A stretch of 53,795 nucleotides of DNA, taken from NCBI GenBank assembly GCA_003164295.1, contig PLTA01000021.1, forward strand, positions 34,908 to 88,702, in the 5' to 3' direction. Position numbers and translations under genes: made by a program. Shown piece by piece: positions 27,486 to 34,966 of this stretch. The notes below the pieces were generated by a model. That model was not told where the DNA came from and searched no databases. It saw only the letters and a list, made by a program, of their open reading frames with translations. This stretch comes from Candidatus Bathyarchaeota archaeon (GTDB lineage Archaea; Thermoproteota; Bathyarchaeia; Bathyarchaeales; Bathycorpusculaceae). The stretch's first letter is position 1. Each line of letters begins with the position of its first letter.

Positions 27486-28279
27486 TCATCAAATGAAACT
27501 GCTATGGGAACAGACGTTGACTGTTGAGTAAGTAGAGCTGTTCTAGGTTGCTCAAAGGGTTTTATGAAAACCTCTTCTTCTAACCTGTCAATCTCCAATG
27601 TTGCATAACCATATGTAATAAGGAAACTTGTTAAGAATGCTCTTTGTACAGTTTCCTCGTAGGTGTCAGCACCTATGAAATCCCAGTAATGAATTTTCCC
27701 ATCTTTTCCCTTGTTTGCGACACATGTTTTTAGTTCTTTCCAGTAATTAGTAAGTTCATCAGAGAATTCGATATCGCTTAGAACTCGTTGTTTAATTAGT
27801 TGCTCTCTGCTTGCGAAACTGTTTGCTACCTGGGCGGGTTCAAGTTCTTTCCATCTTTCACTAATTGGTGTTAAAGCTTCCCAGTAAAGTAATCCCTGAG
27901 CCAGTGTGTTTATGCTTAATTGTTCAGATTCGATTATTGGGGTCCATGCTTTTAGAAAAACGTTAATTATTTCTTGTTTGTCTATTTGCAGGATTTTTTC
28001 TTCTAAAAGAAATGGGTCAGTGTAGAGCAGAGATGAGCGTTGTTTAACCCATTCGCTTTGAATTTTAATAACCGTGGCTAAATGATGCAGTGCCTCAGCG
28101 TCCAATTTTAATTCTTCAGGATTATGCCATTGAGGAAAATATTCTTGTACAACTTTGATGATTTCATCAATATTCAATGTAAATGGGTCTACACTGTGGT
28201 TTTCTATGGCAATACACATTTCAATTATGCGTTCCAGCCTTTCTCTGCCCAATGTCTTTTTTTGTGTTGCCGTTTGCAT
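27452..28279 (-). CDS. Kleisin-like subunit of an SMC operon
   Basis: A 275-residue helical protein whose ATG overlaps the stop of the SMC-like gene by one base (TAATG), so translation is coupled. The N-terminal half is all helix. Near residues 205-245 a segment TVQRAFLTSFLITYGYATLEIDRLEEEVFIKPF follows the pattern of the C-terminal winged helix of kleisins (hydrophobic helix, then a Gln/Glu-rich beta wing). A kleisin would bridge the head domains of the ATPase and recruit the 228-residue protein. This is inference from gene order and pattern. By itself the sequence would be called hypothetical. Confidence 0.55.
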   Translation of the reverse strand: MQTATQKKTLGRERLERIIEMCIAIENHSVDPFTLNIDEIIKVVQEYFPQWHNPEELKLDAEALHHLATVIKIQSEWVKQRSSLLYTDPFLLEEKILQIDKQEIINVFLKAWTPIIESEQLSINTLAQGLLYWEALTPISERWKELEPAQVANSFASREQLIKQRVLSDIEFSDELTNYWKELKTCVANKGKDGKIHYWDFIGADTYEETVQRAFLTSFLITYGYATLEIDRLEEEVFIKPFEQPRTALLTQQSTSVPIAVSFDDWQKWKKGELD

Positions 28280-30204
28280 TAAGAGATAACCTCACTGACA
28301 ACGGATTTTCCTTCTATATTTTGAACAGTAATCACGTTGGCGTCTTGTTGGGCAAACGTGATTTGGCTTGGAGTAATTACTACGTATTGGGCGTTTGCAT
28401 CTTTAATTGTGGATAAAAGGACTTTTGCGATCATTTCTCGGTTTTTTGGGTCCATATGAATGTCATATTCGTCTACTGCCCTGAATGGGGAACGTACATG
28501 TTGTTGTAGGGCTAAGAGAAAACCCATGGTAGCTGTGGTTCTTTCGCCGCCGCTTTGTGTGTAGGCGTCAAGAGCCACTGGTTTTCCGCCTTTGAACCCG
28601 ACGAATATTTCTAATCCAGCGGTTTCAACGTCTTGTGCGTTTGAAAGTTTCACTTCGCCAGTTGCTAAAGTTTGGCTCATTATCTTTTGGTATTCAACAT
28701 TTACTCGGTCAAGCAGGTTCTCCATGACTGTACGCCACGATTGCATTCGGGTTTTGACTTCTTCGAGGGTTTTTTCGCGGTTTTCAGCCACGACCTGTGC
28801 TTTTTCTTTCAGTTCCAGATAAAGTTTAGAGTAGGATTCGTATTGGCGTTCGATACCTTCTGAAACGTCAGCTAGCGCTGCCAAGTGTCCGTCTGTTAAG
28901 CGGATTTCATCTTGAATGTCAGAAGCGCCTTTAAGAACGGCTATTCGCTCACCCGACAGCATTGCCTTTTCAATTGTTGCGGCCAGATTTTCCTGCGCTT
29001 CTTTGAGCGTCTTCTCAATATCTTTCAAGTTCACGATGGCGTTTGCCCGCTTATACTCAAGCATAGCGAGGGTTACCCGTTTATCCAAAACTTCGCCCGT
29101 AGCCTTGTTTGATGAATCTTCTAAATCAAGCATTTTTGTCTGAGATGCTTTAACTTGTTCGCTTATGTTGGAGATTTGTTGTTCTGAATTTTTGAGCATT
29201 TCTTTTAAGTTTTCACTTCTAAGTAGTTTGAGTTGGATTTTGCTGCCTTGGATTGCTTGTTGCAAAACCTGGGTTTCTTCAAGTAATTGTCCAACGAGTG
29301 ATTGGATGGATTTATTTTGCGCAATTTTATTTTCAAGGTTTAAGCGTTCATTAAAAGCTGTTCGAGTTATTTTTTTAACAGTTTCCCGTTGATCTTGTTG
29401 ACTGTTGAGTTTGGTGGTTACAGCTGTTTTTTCTTCTTCAATCTTGGCCAGTGTATTTTGATTTTTATTTAAGTTGGTTTGTAAGCCTTTAACTGTGGTT
29501 TCGCGTTTTTCAACTTCTGCCCACGCCAATTCGCGTTCTAAAAAGCGATGTTTGATTTGGAGTTGCTTTTTTTCTTGGTATTTTTCATATTGCTCACGCC
29601 AATAATTGAGGGTTTGCTGGGCTTGTTCTAAAAGTTTGCCTACAGATTCTTCTTGGGTTAAAATGCGCATTAGTTTTGTTTTTGCTTGGAGGACATTTTC
29701 GCGGAAGGGTTCTAAACCGACGGCTGCTTCAACAATCCGCAATTTTTCTATGTTGCTGAGAACGGTAAATTGTTCTACCATGTTTTGATGCATAATGATT
29801 AGCATGTTGTCGGGGTCAACGCCGAATCTGCCGAGTAACCGTTCGACATCTTGTTTTCCGACGGCTCTGTTTTCAAGTTCAAACCCGTACTTGCCATCTC
29901 GACGCAGAACTCGGGTTAAAAAAAGTTGGTCTTTGGAGTATTTTGGAACTGGACGTTTGTTTCCTTGTTTGCTATTATCTAAAATAAGTGTGACTCTTGC
30001 TTGATCATGTCCCCAACGGATTAAGTCGCTAAGTTTTCTAGATCGTTCCGTGTATGACTGTCCTAAACCAACGGAAATCGCCAAAAGTAATGAAGATTTT
30101 CCCGCTCCATTTGGTCCACCAATTACGTTTACACCTTGTTTAAATGGCACTCTAGCGTATTCGTAACTCATGAAATTTTCAAGTATAACTTCTTGGATTA
30201 ACAT
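28279..30204 (-). CDS. Short SMC5/6-like coiled-coil ATPase
   Basis: ABC-type head with two antiparallel coiled coils, 641 residues, about half a normal SMC. The head motifs resemble eukaryotic SMC5/SMC6 more than bacterial SMC or Rad50. Walker A GGPNGAGKSS (29-38) is followed by SVGLGQSYTERSRKLSDLIRWG, the SMC5/6-type LGLG-R-L-D-I-G block. The signature is QSGGERTTATM (about 550). Walker B PFRAVDEYDIHMD matches the SMC6 PFRxxDEFDVxMD pattern. Two coils of roughly 150 residues each lie between. No hinge domain and no CxxC zinc hook are present, and the protein has no Cys in the coil. It is first in a coupled three-gene operon. Confidence 0.88.
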   Translation of the reverse strand: MLIQEVILENFMSYEYARVPFKQGVNVIGGPNGAGKSSLLLAISVGLGQSYTERSRKLSDLIRWGHDQARVTLILDNSKQGNKRPVPKYSKDQLFLTRVLRRDGKYGFELENRAVGKQDVERLLGRFGVDPDNMLIIMHQNMVEQFTVLSNIEKLRIVEAAVGLEPFRENVLQAKTKLMRILTQEESVGKLLEQAQQTLNYWREQYEKYQEKKQLQIKHRFLERELAWAEVEKRETTVKGLQTNLNKNQNTLAKIEEEKTAVTTKLNSQQDQRETVKKITRTAFNERLNLENKIAQNKSIQSLVGQLLEETQVLQQAIQGSKIQLKLLRSENLKEMLKNSEQQISNISEQVKASQTKMLDLEDSSNKATGEVLDKRVTLAMLEYKRANAIVNLKDIEKTLKEAQENLAATIEKAMLSGERIAVLKGASDIQDEIRLTDGHLAALADVSEGIERQYESYSKLYLELKEKAQVVAENREKTLEEVKTRMQSWRTVMENLLDRVNVEYQKIMSQTLATGEVKLSNAQDVETAGLEIFVGFKGGKPVALDAYTQSGGERTTATMGFLLALQQHVRSPFRAVDEYDIHMDPKNREMIAKVLLSTIKDANAQYVVITPSQITFAQQDANVITVQNIEGKSVVSEVIS

Positions 30205-30394
30205 TAAAGTTTCTTTGCCTCTAAATTAAGCGTCCTATTTATGGAAAACCGAGTTATTAAAACAATCTGACATGTTTATGCCGTTTAATCCAGTAAAATT
30301 GCATAATTGAATCATATGAGAAATAGTTATTTTGGTTTCTTGAAATGTGGCGGGCTAAAGTGAAGTGATTAAATGGTACTTTTTTATGCTAAAT

Positions 30395-30507
30395 TTGTTC
30401 TTTGTGTTTCGAGTTGCTTTTTTGAAGCAAAGCTTAAATTGTTTGTAGGTTGATATATTTTTTGACATAATTTGACACAGATTGACATGATTTGACATAA
30501 TTTGACA
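30395..30507 (+). repeat. 10-bp phased repeat array A (TTGACA) with conserved leader and TATA box
   Basis: Five TTGACA units start at 30462, 30472, 30482, 30492 and 30502, exactly one per 10 bases. They lie between a TATA-like GATATATTT (about 30452-30460) and the ribosome site of the AbrB-like gene. The leader GAGTTGCTTTTTTGAAGC and TTTGTAGGTTGA recurs before arrays B and C. The placement over the transcription start suggests an operator. Confidence 0.85.
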
Positions 30508-30522
30508 TTTAGAAGGGACCGT

Positions 30523-30801
30523 ATGGTTTTAACTCGAAGGGTAACGTTTAGAGCAAATCTCCAAAAAGGAGACAGAGTACAAATTCCAAAGATTATCAGG
30601 TGGGAATTCAAACTGGAACAAACTCAACTTTTAAAAGTAGGTTTCAGTGTACCAAACAACTTTAAAGGTTGGCAATTTTTTTATGCAAAAATGGAAAACG
30701 CTGGGCGCATCTCTATCCCAGAGACAATACTATCACAATGGCAAGAAGAAAAAACAAACCTGCCCGGGAACATCGTAGAAATAACCCTTGAACCCACATA
30801 G
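30523..30801 (+). CDS. Two-lobed AbrB-like DNA-binding protein
   Basis: A 92-residue protein. Two consecutive AbrB-like half-domains are visible: TFRANLQKGDRVQIPKIIR (about 8-26) and FFYAKMENAGRISIPETIL (about 48-66). This suggests a fused swapped-hairpin pair rather than a homodimer. The ATG at 30523 has AGAAGGGA just upstream. A TTG at 30502 lies inside the repeat array and is less likely. It is divergent from the SMC-like operon across a 318-base gap that contains the phased array, so it is the obvious candidate to bind the array and control itself and perhaps the operon. The frame after its TAG stays open for some 58 codons. Confidence 0.75.
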   Translation: MVLTRRVTFRANLQKGDRVQIPKIIRWEFKLEQTQLLKVGFSVPNNFKGWQFFYAKMENAGRISIPETILSQWQEEKTNLPGNIVEITLEPT

Positions 30802-30814
30802 CCCCAAGAAGCAG

Positions 30815-31114
30815 ATGAATACATTAAAATTGAGGGAGAAGTGTTCTGCGAAACCAAATTTTCTACGATTAGTCTTTGCATCTTTTGTTTTAGCCTCAGA
30901 ATTCAACATCTCTTGCACATCACTAGCAAATGTAGCTGTAAACCTATTCGCTTCAGCCCTTGCAGGATTACTATTTAGCAAAGGGCTCAACTACATTAGA
31001 GAAGCCCCTAAACGACCACTATCTCAGATAGAAGGCATCGTTACTAAAGCGGCAAACAAATACGCTCTCTATTGCATACAAATTGCCATGTTTTTTCATA
31101 CTGATTTCCAATGA
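30815..31114 (+). CDS. Hypothetical protein with a hydrophobic centre
   Basis: About 99 codons from ATG 30815, right after the AbrB-like gene. It has a basic N-terminus, a hydrophobic middle (SLANVAVNLFASALAGLLF) and a second hydrophobic tail, so two membrane helices are possible. There is no ribosome site and no recognised family. It could be a chance frame. Confidence 0.25.
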   Translation: MNTLKLREKCSAKPNFLRLVFASFVLASEFNISCTSLANVAVNLFASALAGLLFSKGLNYIREAPKRPLSQIEGIVTKAANKYALYCIQIAMFFHTDFQ

Positions 31115-31188
31115 AATTCTTCACTTTCTGTTGTAAGTCTTGCATAAAAATATTAGGTCTTGAAGAAATTCACGCGATAAATTGTTTT

Positions 31189-31419
31189 TTAGTGGTCAAT
31201 TATCATGAGTGTTAGTGAGCTGGTTATGCCTGCTGTTTGTCTTATGCGTAATTTTATTATGTCTTTTATCTTTTCAATTGTTTGTGCTTTGACTTTGATT
31301 ATTAGGTCGTAGACGCCGTATAGGGCATGTCCTTCTTCTATTCCATCAATATTTTTTAGACTTGCTAATACTTGGAATGATCCCAATTCCGTATTTACTA
31401 ACACAACTGCAGATATCAT
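31189..31419 (-). CDS. Stand-alone Lrp/AsnC ligand-binding (RAM) domain protein
   Basis: A 76-residue protein made only of the regulator-of-amino-acid-metabolism fold: AVVLVNTELGSFQVLASL, then GHALYGVYDLIIKVKA and a C-terminal strand TSSLTLMIID. Such free-standing RAM domains lack the helix-turn-helix and modulate full-length Lrp proteins or act as amino-acid sensors. A GAGG site lies seven bases before the ATG. It is monocistronic. Confidence 0.9.
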   Translation of the reverse strand: MISAVVLVNTELGSFQVLASLKNIDGIEEGHALYGVYDLIIKVKAQTIEKIKDIIKLRIRQTAGITSSLTLMIIDH

Positions 31420-31560
31420 ACATTTTCCTCTTTGTTTCGCATGTACTCTCTACAGAATAGTTAAGGCTGTGTTGTTGCAAGTTAGCTATCACATGGTTTC
31501 TTATTTCTCAATGATCCTATGGGTGATTTAAGTCGAAGCTAAAAAGGAAGGGTTGGTTGT

Positions 31561-31899
31561 ATGGAGTTTTGTAAAGAATGCGGTTCCCGTCTTGAACCTA
31601 AGACGGTTAAGTTGGGAACGCAAGTATTGCTTGTGTTATCGTGCAGAAAGTGCGGACAAAAAACGAATGATGAAGCCAAAGCCAAAGGCAACATCATAAC
31701 ACATAGTCTTAAACAAATGGTTTCAGTAATAGACAAAGAAAATCAACTAAGCGTTTTGCCGACCATACAGGTTGCATGCTCAAAATGTGGAAACAACTCT
31801 GCTTACGCTTGGTAGGTGCAAACAAGAGGGGCGGACGAATCATCCACCCAATTCCTAAGATGCACAGACTGCGGCTACACATTTAGAGAGAGCAGCTAA
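31561..31899 (+). pseudogene. tfs: Transcription factor S (TFS) gene interrupted by an amber codon
   Basis: TFS/RpoM zinc-ribbon factor that stimulates transcript cleavage in backtracked RNA polymerase. The N-terminal ribbon (FCKECGSRLEP, then LSCRKCGQK) and the start of the C-terminal ribbon (VACSKCGNNSAYAW) are intact. At 31813-31815 the codon expected to encode Gln is TAG. The same frame continues perfectly with VQTRGADESSTQF, RCTDCGYTFRESS and TAA at 31897-31899. The Asp-Glu pair that reaches into the polymerase active site lies after the TAG, so termination there yields an 84-residue inactive stub. A CAG-to-TAG transition, a sequence error or readthrough are the alternatives. Confidence 0.85.
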
Positions 31900-32038
31900 G
31901 CAGAATCAAAGCATTGAGTATAAGAACAAAATTAACCACTATTAAATAGACAAATCATGCAAAAACAAAAGTAACCCGAAGTCAATGGCTATTTTCCAAA
32001 GTCAACAATAATCTTTTCTAACTTTTTGGCGTTTTACG

Positions 32039-32986
32039 ATGAGCAATTTATCTAACGAAAAAAAATATGTACGATTGATAGGTTACTCAATAGCTTTTAT
32101 AATTCTAATAATTTTAGTTGGTATAATTTTTTATTACGGCCTCTACACTTACAAAATTATTCCTTCTGGTTCACCTCAAATAGTTACTGAAGAAATAATG
32201 ACTGGAGTTTTGGGTTTCTTGGCAATTACTATTCTTGGAAGAGAAATTGAAGTTGTTTCACGTCGATTATTTGGTCCAAAACGATCAAACATGATTCTAA
32301 CAATCTTCAGGTTCATAGCCTATATTGTGTTAGCCTTGATCCTATTAGCAATCGTGGGGGTATCTCCCATGGCCCTTCTCGCCGGTGGAACGTTTGCTGG
32401 GCTTGTTCTGGGCTTGGCAGCTCAAACTGTTCTTTCTAACATCATAGCAGGAATAATGATTATACTGGCACAGCCATATCATGTTGAAGATAGAATTACT
32501 TTCGTCACGTGGCAGTATGGCCTTGTTGTGCCTTCTTATCCACCAAAATTCTATTCACAAGATTCCATCATACCAGGATACAGTGGAAAAGTTACGAATA
32601 TCGGTTTAACATATACAGTTTTGCGACTTGACGATGGTCCAATAATCAAAATCCCAAATAGCATAATGGTTGTAGCTGCCGTAGTATCTCATGAACTTAA
32701 GGAGAGATGGGTTAGAACAAAATATGAAATCCCTAACAGCTTAGATCCCAAAGAAGTTATTTCAATTCTAACTGTCACTTTGAAAAAAAATGAATATGTT
32801 ACAAAACCTGATTCTCTTCGTGTTTTAATTAACACAACTACCGCTACCTCATATGTCATTTCGATTGATGCAATTTGCAAAGGAAGCCTGGAGGAACCTC
32901 CAAGAAGCTCTATTTTAGTTGATGTGATGGCGGCAATTAAGCGACTGGTTGAAGAAAACAAAAGAATTCAAGAAACAAAAACCTGA
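32039..32986 (+). CDS. mscS: MscS-type mechanosensitive channel
   Basis: Small-conductance mechanosensitive channel, 315 residues. Two N-terminal helices precede a third, then the pore helix GVSPMALLAGGTFAGLVLG and LAAQTVLSNIIAGIMI, followed by the beta domain with QPYHVEDRI and a cytoplasmic vestibule. An insertion-like VTWQYGLVVPSYPP lengthens the beta domain relative to bacterial MscS. The ATG has no ribosome site and may be leaderless. Likely role: release of solutes on osmotic downshift. Confidence 0.93.
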   Translation: MSNLSNEKKYVRLIGYSIAFIILIILVGIIFYYGLYTYKIIPSGSPQIVTEEIMTGVLGFLAITILGREIEVVSRRLFGPKRSNMILTIFRFIAYIVLALILLAIVGVSPMALLAGGTFAGLVLGLAAQTVLSNIIAGIMIILAQPYHVEDRITFVTWQYGLVVPSYPPKFYSQDSIIPGYSGKVTNIGLTYTVLRLDDGPIIKIPNSIMVVAAVVSHELKERWVRTKYEIPNSLDPKEVISILTVTLKKNEYVTKPDSLRVLINTTTATSYVISIDAICKGSLEEPPRSSILVDVMAAIKRLVEENKRIQETKT

Positions 32987-33869
32987 CAAAAAATTCCACG
33001 TGAGTTTGATGTGTAATTCAAATCACTCAGAGTTATGCTCTACTGATAGAATGCATTTTTAACCAGGCAAAAACCAGAAGTCAAACGTTATTTGAGGGCA
33101 AGCAGACGAATCAAAATCCTCAAACATATTTGACGATAATCAAATAGTTGATGCCCGCGAAGCAGCAAAAAATTGCTCTGTGTTAGCCATAACAGTAACC
33201 CAAAACAATAACTGAATTTTATAGTTAATATCATTGGTTCATTTTTGTTTCTATTTTGAAGTTTATCGGACGTTTTTGCTCTTCAAATATTTTGAGGGGC
33301 ATAAAGGGTGATTAAGCGGATTTAACCGTGCGCTAACTGGGATAGGTGGCAAAAATAGCAGGGGTGCGCCTTTTCACATGTTAGCAGTCAGACCCGCCCA
33401 ACGATTGAATGGCTCTAAGCTACTTCTTTTTCTTTCTGTTAATTCTTCTTACGATTCGAGCGAATATAAGGGAATGTTGTTACAAACTGAAACAACAACC
33501 CGCTAAGTTAGTTATAATAATTAAGAATAGTTGAGTTTGAATTATCCTTAATTTTGACTTTCACTTAACCCTCCACTCCTTCAAAATGTCGTTCCAACAT
33601 TTTCTTTTTTCTTGCTTATGGAAAGTGTACAAAAGTAACAGGTTAGCTTTTGATGCTAAACTGTGCTGTTTCTACACTCATCATCAGAACATAAAAAATA
33701 TAAATAATAATTTCTTGGTTGTCTTATCCTATGGCGTCCAATCGGCGACAGGCCTTTGCCCCAATCATTGGGCAGTGAACTTGACCAGAGTCCTTGCCGC
33801 ACACGCACGTTTAATCGCTTGCAATATTAAAGAGCGACAATAGACAAAATGCAATGCTAATTTCGGTGG
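32987..33869. other. Long intergenic region with a GC-richer structured segment
   Basis: Mostly AT-rich. The stretch 33290-33420 is clearly GC-richer and contains complementary GCTAAC (about 33332) and GTTAGC (about 33380) around GC-rich blocks with repeated GTGCGC, so a structured RNA is possible. An 85-codon frame at 33586 lacks protein-like features. Confidence 0.35.
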
Positions 33870-34679
33870 TTACTTAGGGTACATTTGGGCGATGTACGCT
33901 TTATCCTTGTCTGAAAGATCAGTATTGTTGTTTGTGCCTTTGCAATCCGTGAAAAGCTCCGGCGGAAACATGTACAGCATAATTGAATCTGGATCGAAGA
34001 GGCTTGCTGAGACGCCATCGGGAGAGTATTTTTTTAGAATATTCTTATCAATCGTCTGCTTGTTCCAATTGTTGGGCGGACCAGAGAAGTAAGCGTATAC
34101 CGCTTCCTTGTTCCATTCAAGTTTCTCGTTAGGCGACTGGTGCTCGTGGGCACATCCTAATGCGTGCCCGAACTCGTGCACTACCACTCGCCGCCATTCC
34201 TCATCAGGTGTGTTCTCGTCGAGCCAGCCAAAATTCATCGTTGGCTGTTCTCTTGGAAAATAACTAGTGACAAGACAATCTTGACCGATGGCTGACCAAG
34301 AGCCTTGACCAGCATTGAAAGCGATTCGAACCTGCTCATCTTGTGTATTCACAAGGATGATTTTAATATTTGCATATTGCATCCATTCGCTTGCCATGTC
34401 AATGGCTTTTTGTTGCTGCGCAGACGAGCCACCTATGAAACGGCATTTGAGTTCGGACCCTCGCTGCCACATCTTTGGTGTGAGAAGGCACATCCGGTCC
34501 CCAAGAACGACTTGCCTATGATCAAGGTCTACGAACGCTTCGCGTGGAGTTTTGAAATTTGTGCCTTTTAACGTCCTAGCCACATTCATTTTGTGAGCTT
34601 CAGCAAACGCGGGATTCTCCATGTGTTCGGGTATAATGCGATCGCAACAGATTTTTAGACCGTGCCCCTTCTCATTCAT
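33870..34679 (-). CDS. Metzincin zinc protease (astacin/M12A-like)
   Basis: A 269-residue metalloprotease. The zinc motif HEFGHALGCAHEHQSP (about residues 168-183) has the HExxHxxGxxH form of metzincins with the following Glu typical of astacins. DPDSIMLYMFP supplies the Met-turn. No signal peptide or pro-region is seen, so it would act in the cytosol or leave by another route. The ATG follows AGAGGT closely. Cytosolic metzincins without a signal occur mostly in bacterial accessory regions, and horizontal transfer is plausible. The gene is divergent from the unknown 418-residue gene. Confidence 0.85.
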   Translation of the reverse strand: MNEKGHGLKICCDRIIPEHMENPAFAEAHKMNVARTLKGTNFKTPREAFVDLDHRQVVLGDRMCLLTPKMWQRGSELKCRFIGGSSAQQQKAIDMASEWMQYANIKIILVNTQDEQVRIAFNAGQGSWSAIGQDCLVTSYFPREQPTMNFGWLDENTPDEEWRRVVVHEFGHALGCAHEHQSPNEKLEWNKEAVYAYFSGPPNNWNKQTIDKNILKKYSPDGVSASLFDPDSIMLYMFPPELFTDCKGTNNNTDLSDKDKAYIAQMYPK

Positions 34680-34966
34680 ACCTCTTTCATCCTCTACTAA
34701 CTGGTAATTTGCTATTTTATAAATAAGTTGTTAGCGCTAGCAATCTCTCACAAGCGCCTGTTAATCTGCGACCATATCTCCCGCACCGTTCTTCTTTTTT
34801 TCTCATTTATCTTTCGCCGGCCGTCCATCGATAAATACTTAAGTGAAGATGGCTGGACGCGTTTCCCGCATAACGGTTTTTGGGCGATCGAAATAGCCCT
34901 GAAAAGATGAAGAATTGGTGTTTGTTTAAAATCAATTGAGTGCTGACTTTGTTAAGCATTTGAGTT

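Noticed and set aside
26799..30204. Wadjet (JetABCD) anti-plasmid system
   Set aside because: The ATPase is half-length with SMC5/6-like motifs and no JetD topoisomerase-like gene is adjacent.
30801..30990. Readthrough extension of the AbrB-like protein
   Set aside because: The frame after the TAG is open for some 58 codons but becomes Cys- and Ser-rich with no domain pattern.
33586..33843. 85-codon frame
   Set aside because: Composition is unlike protein, with no ribosome site or promoter.
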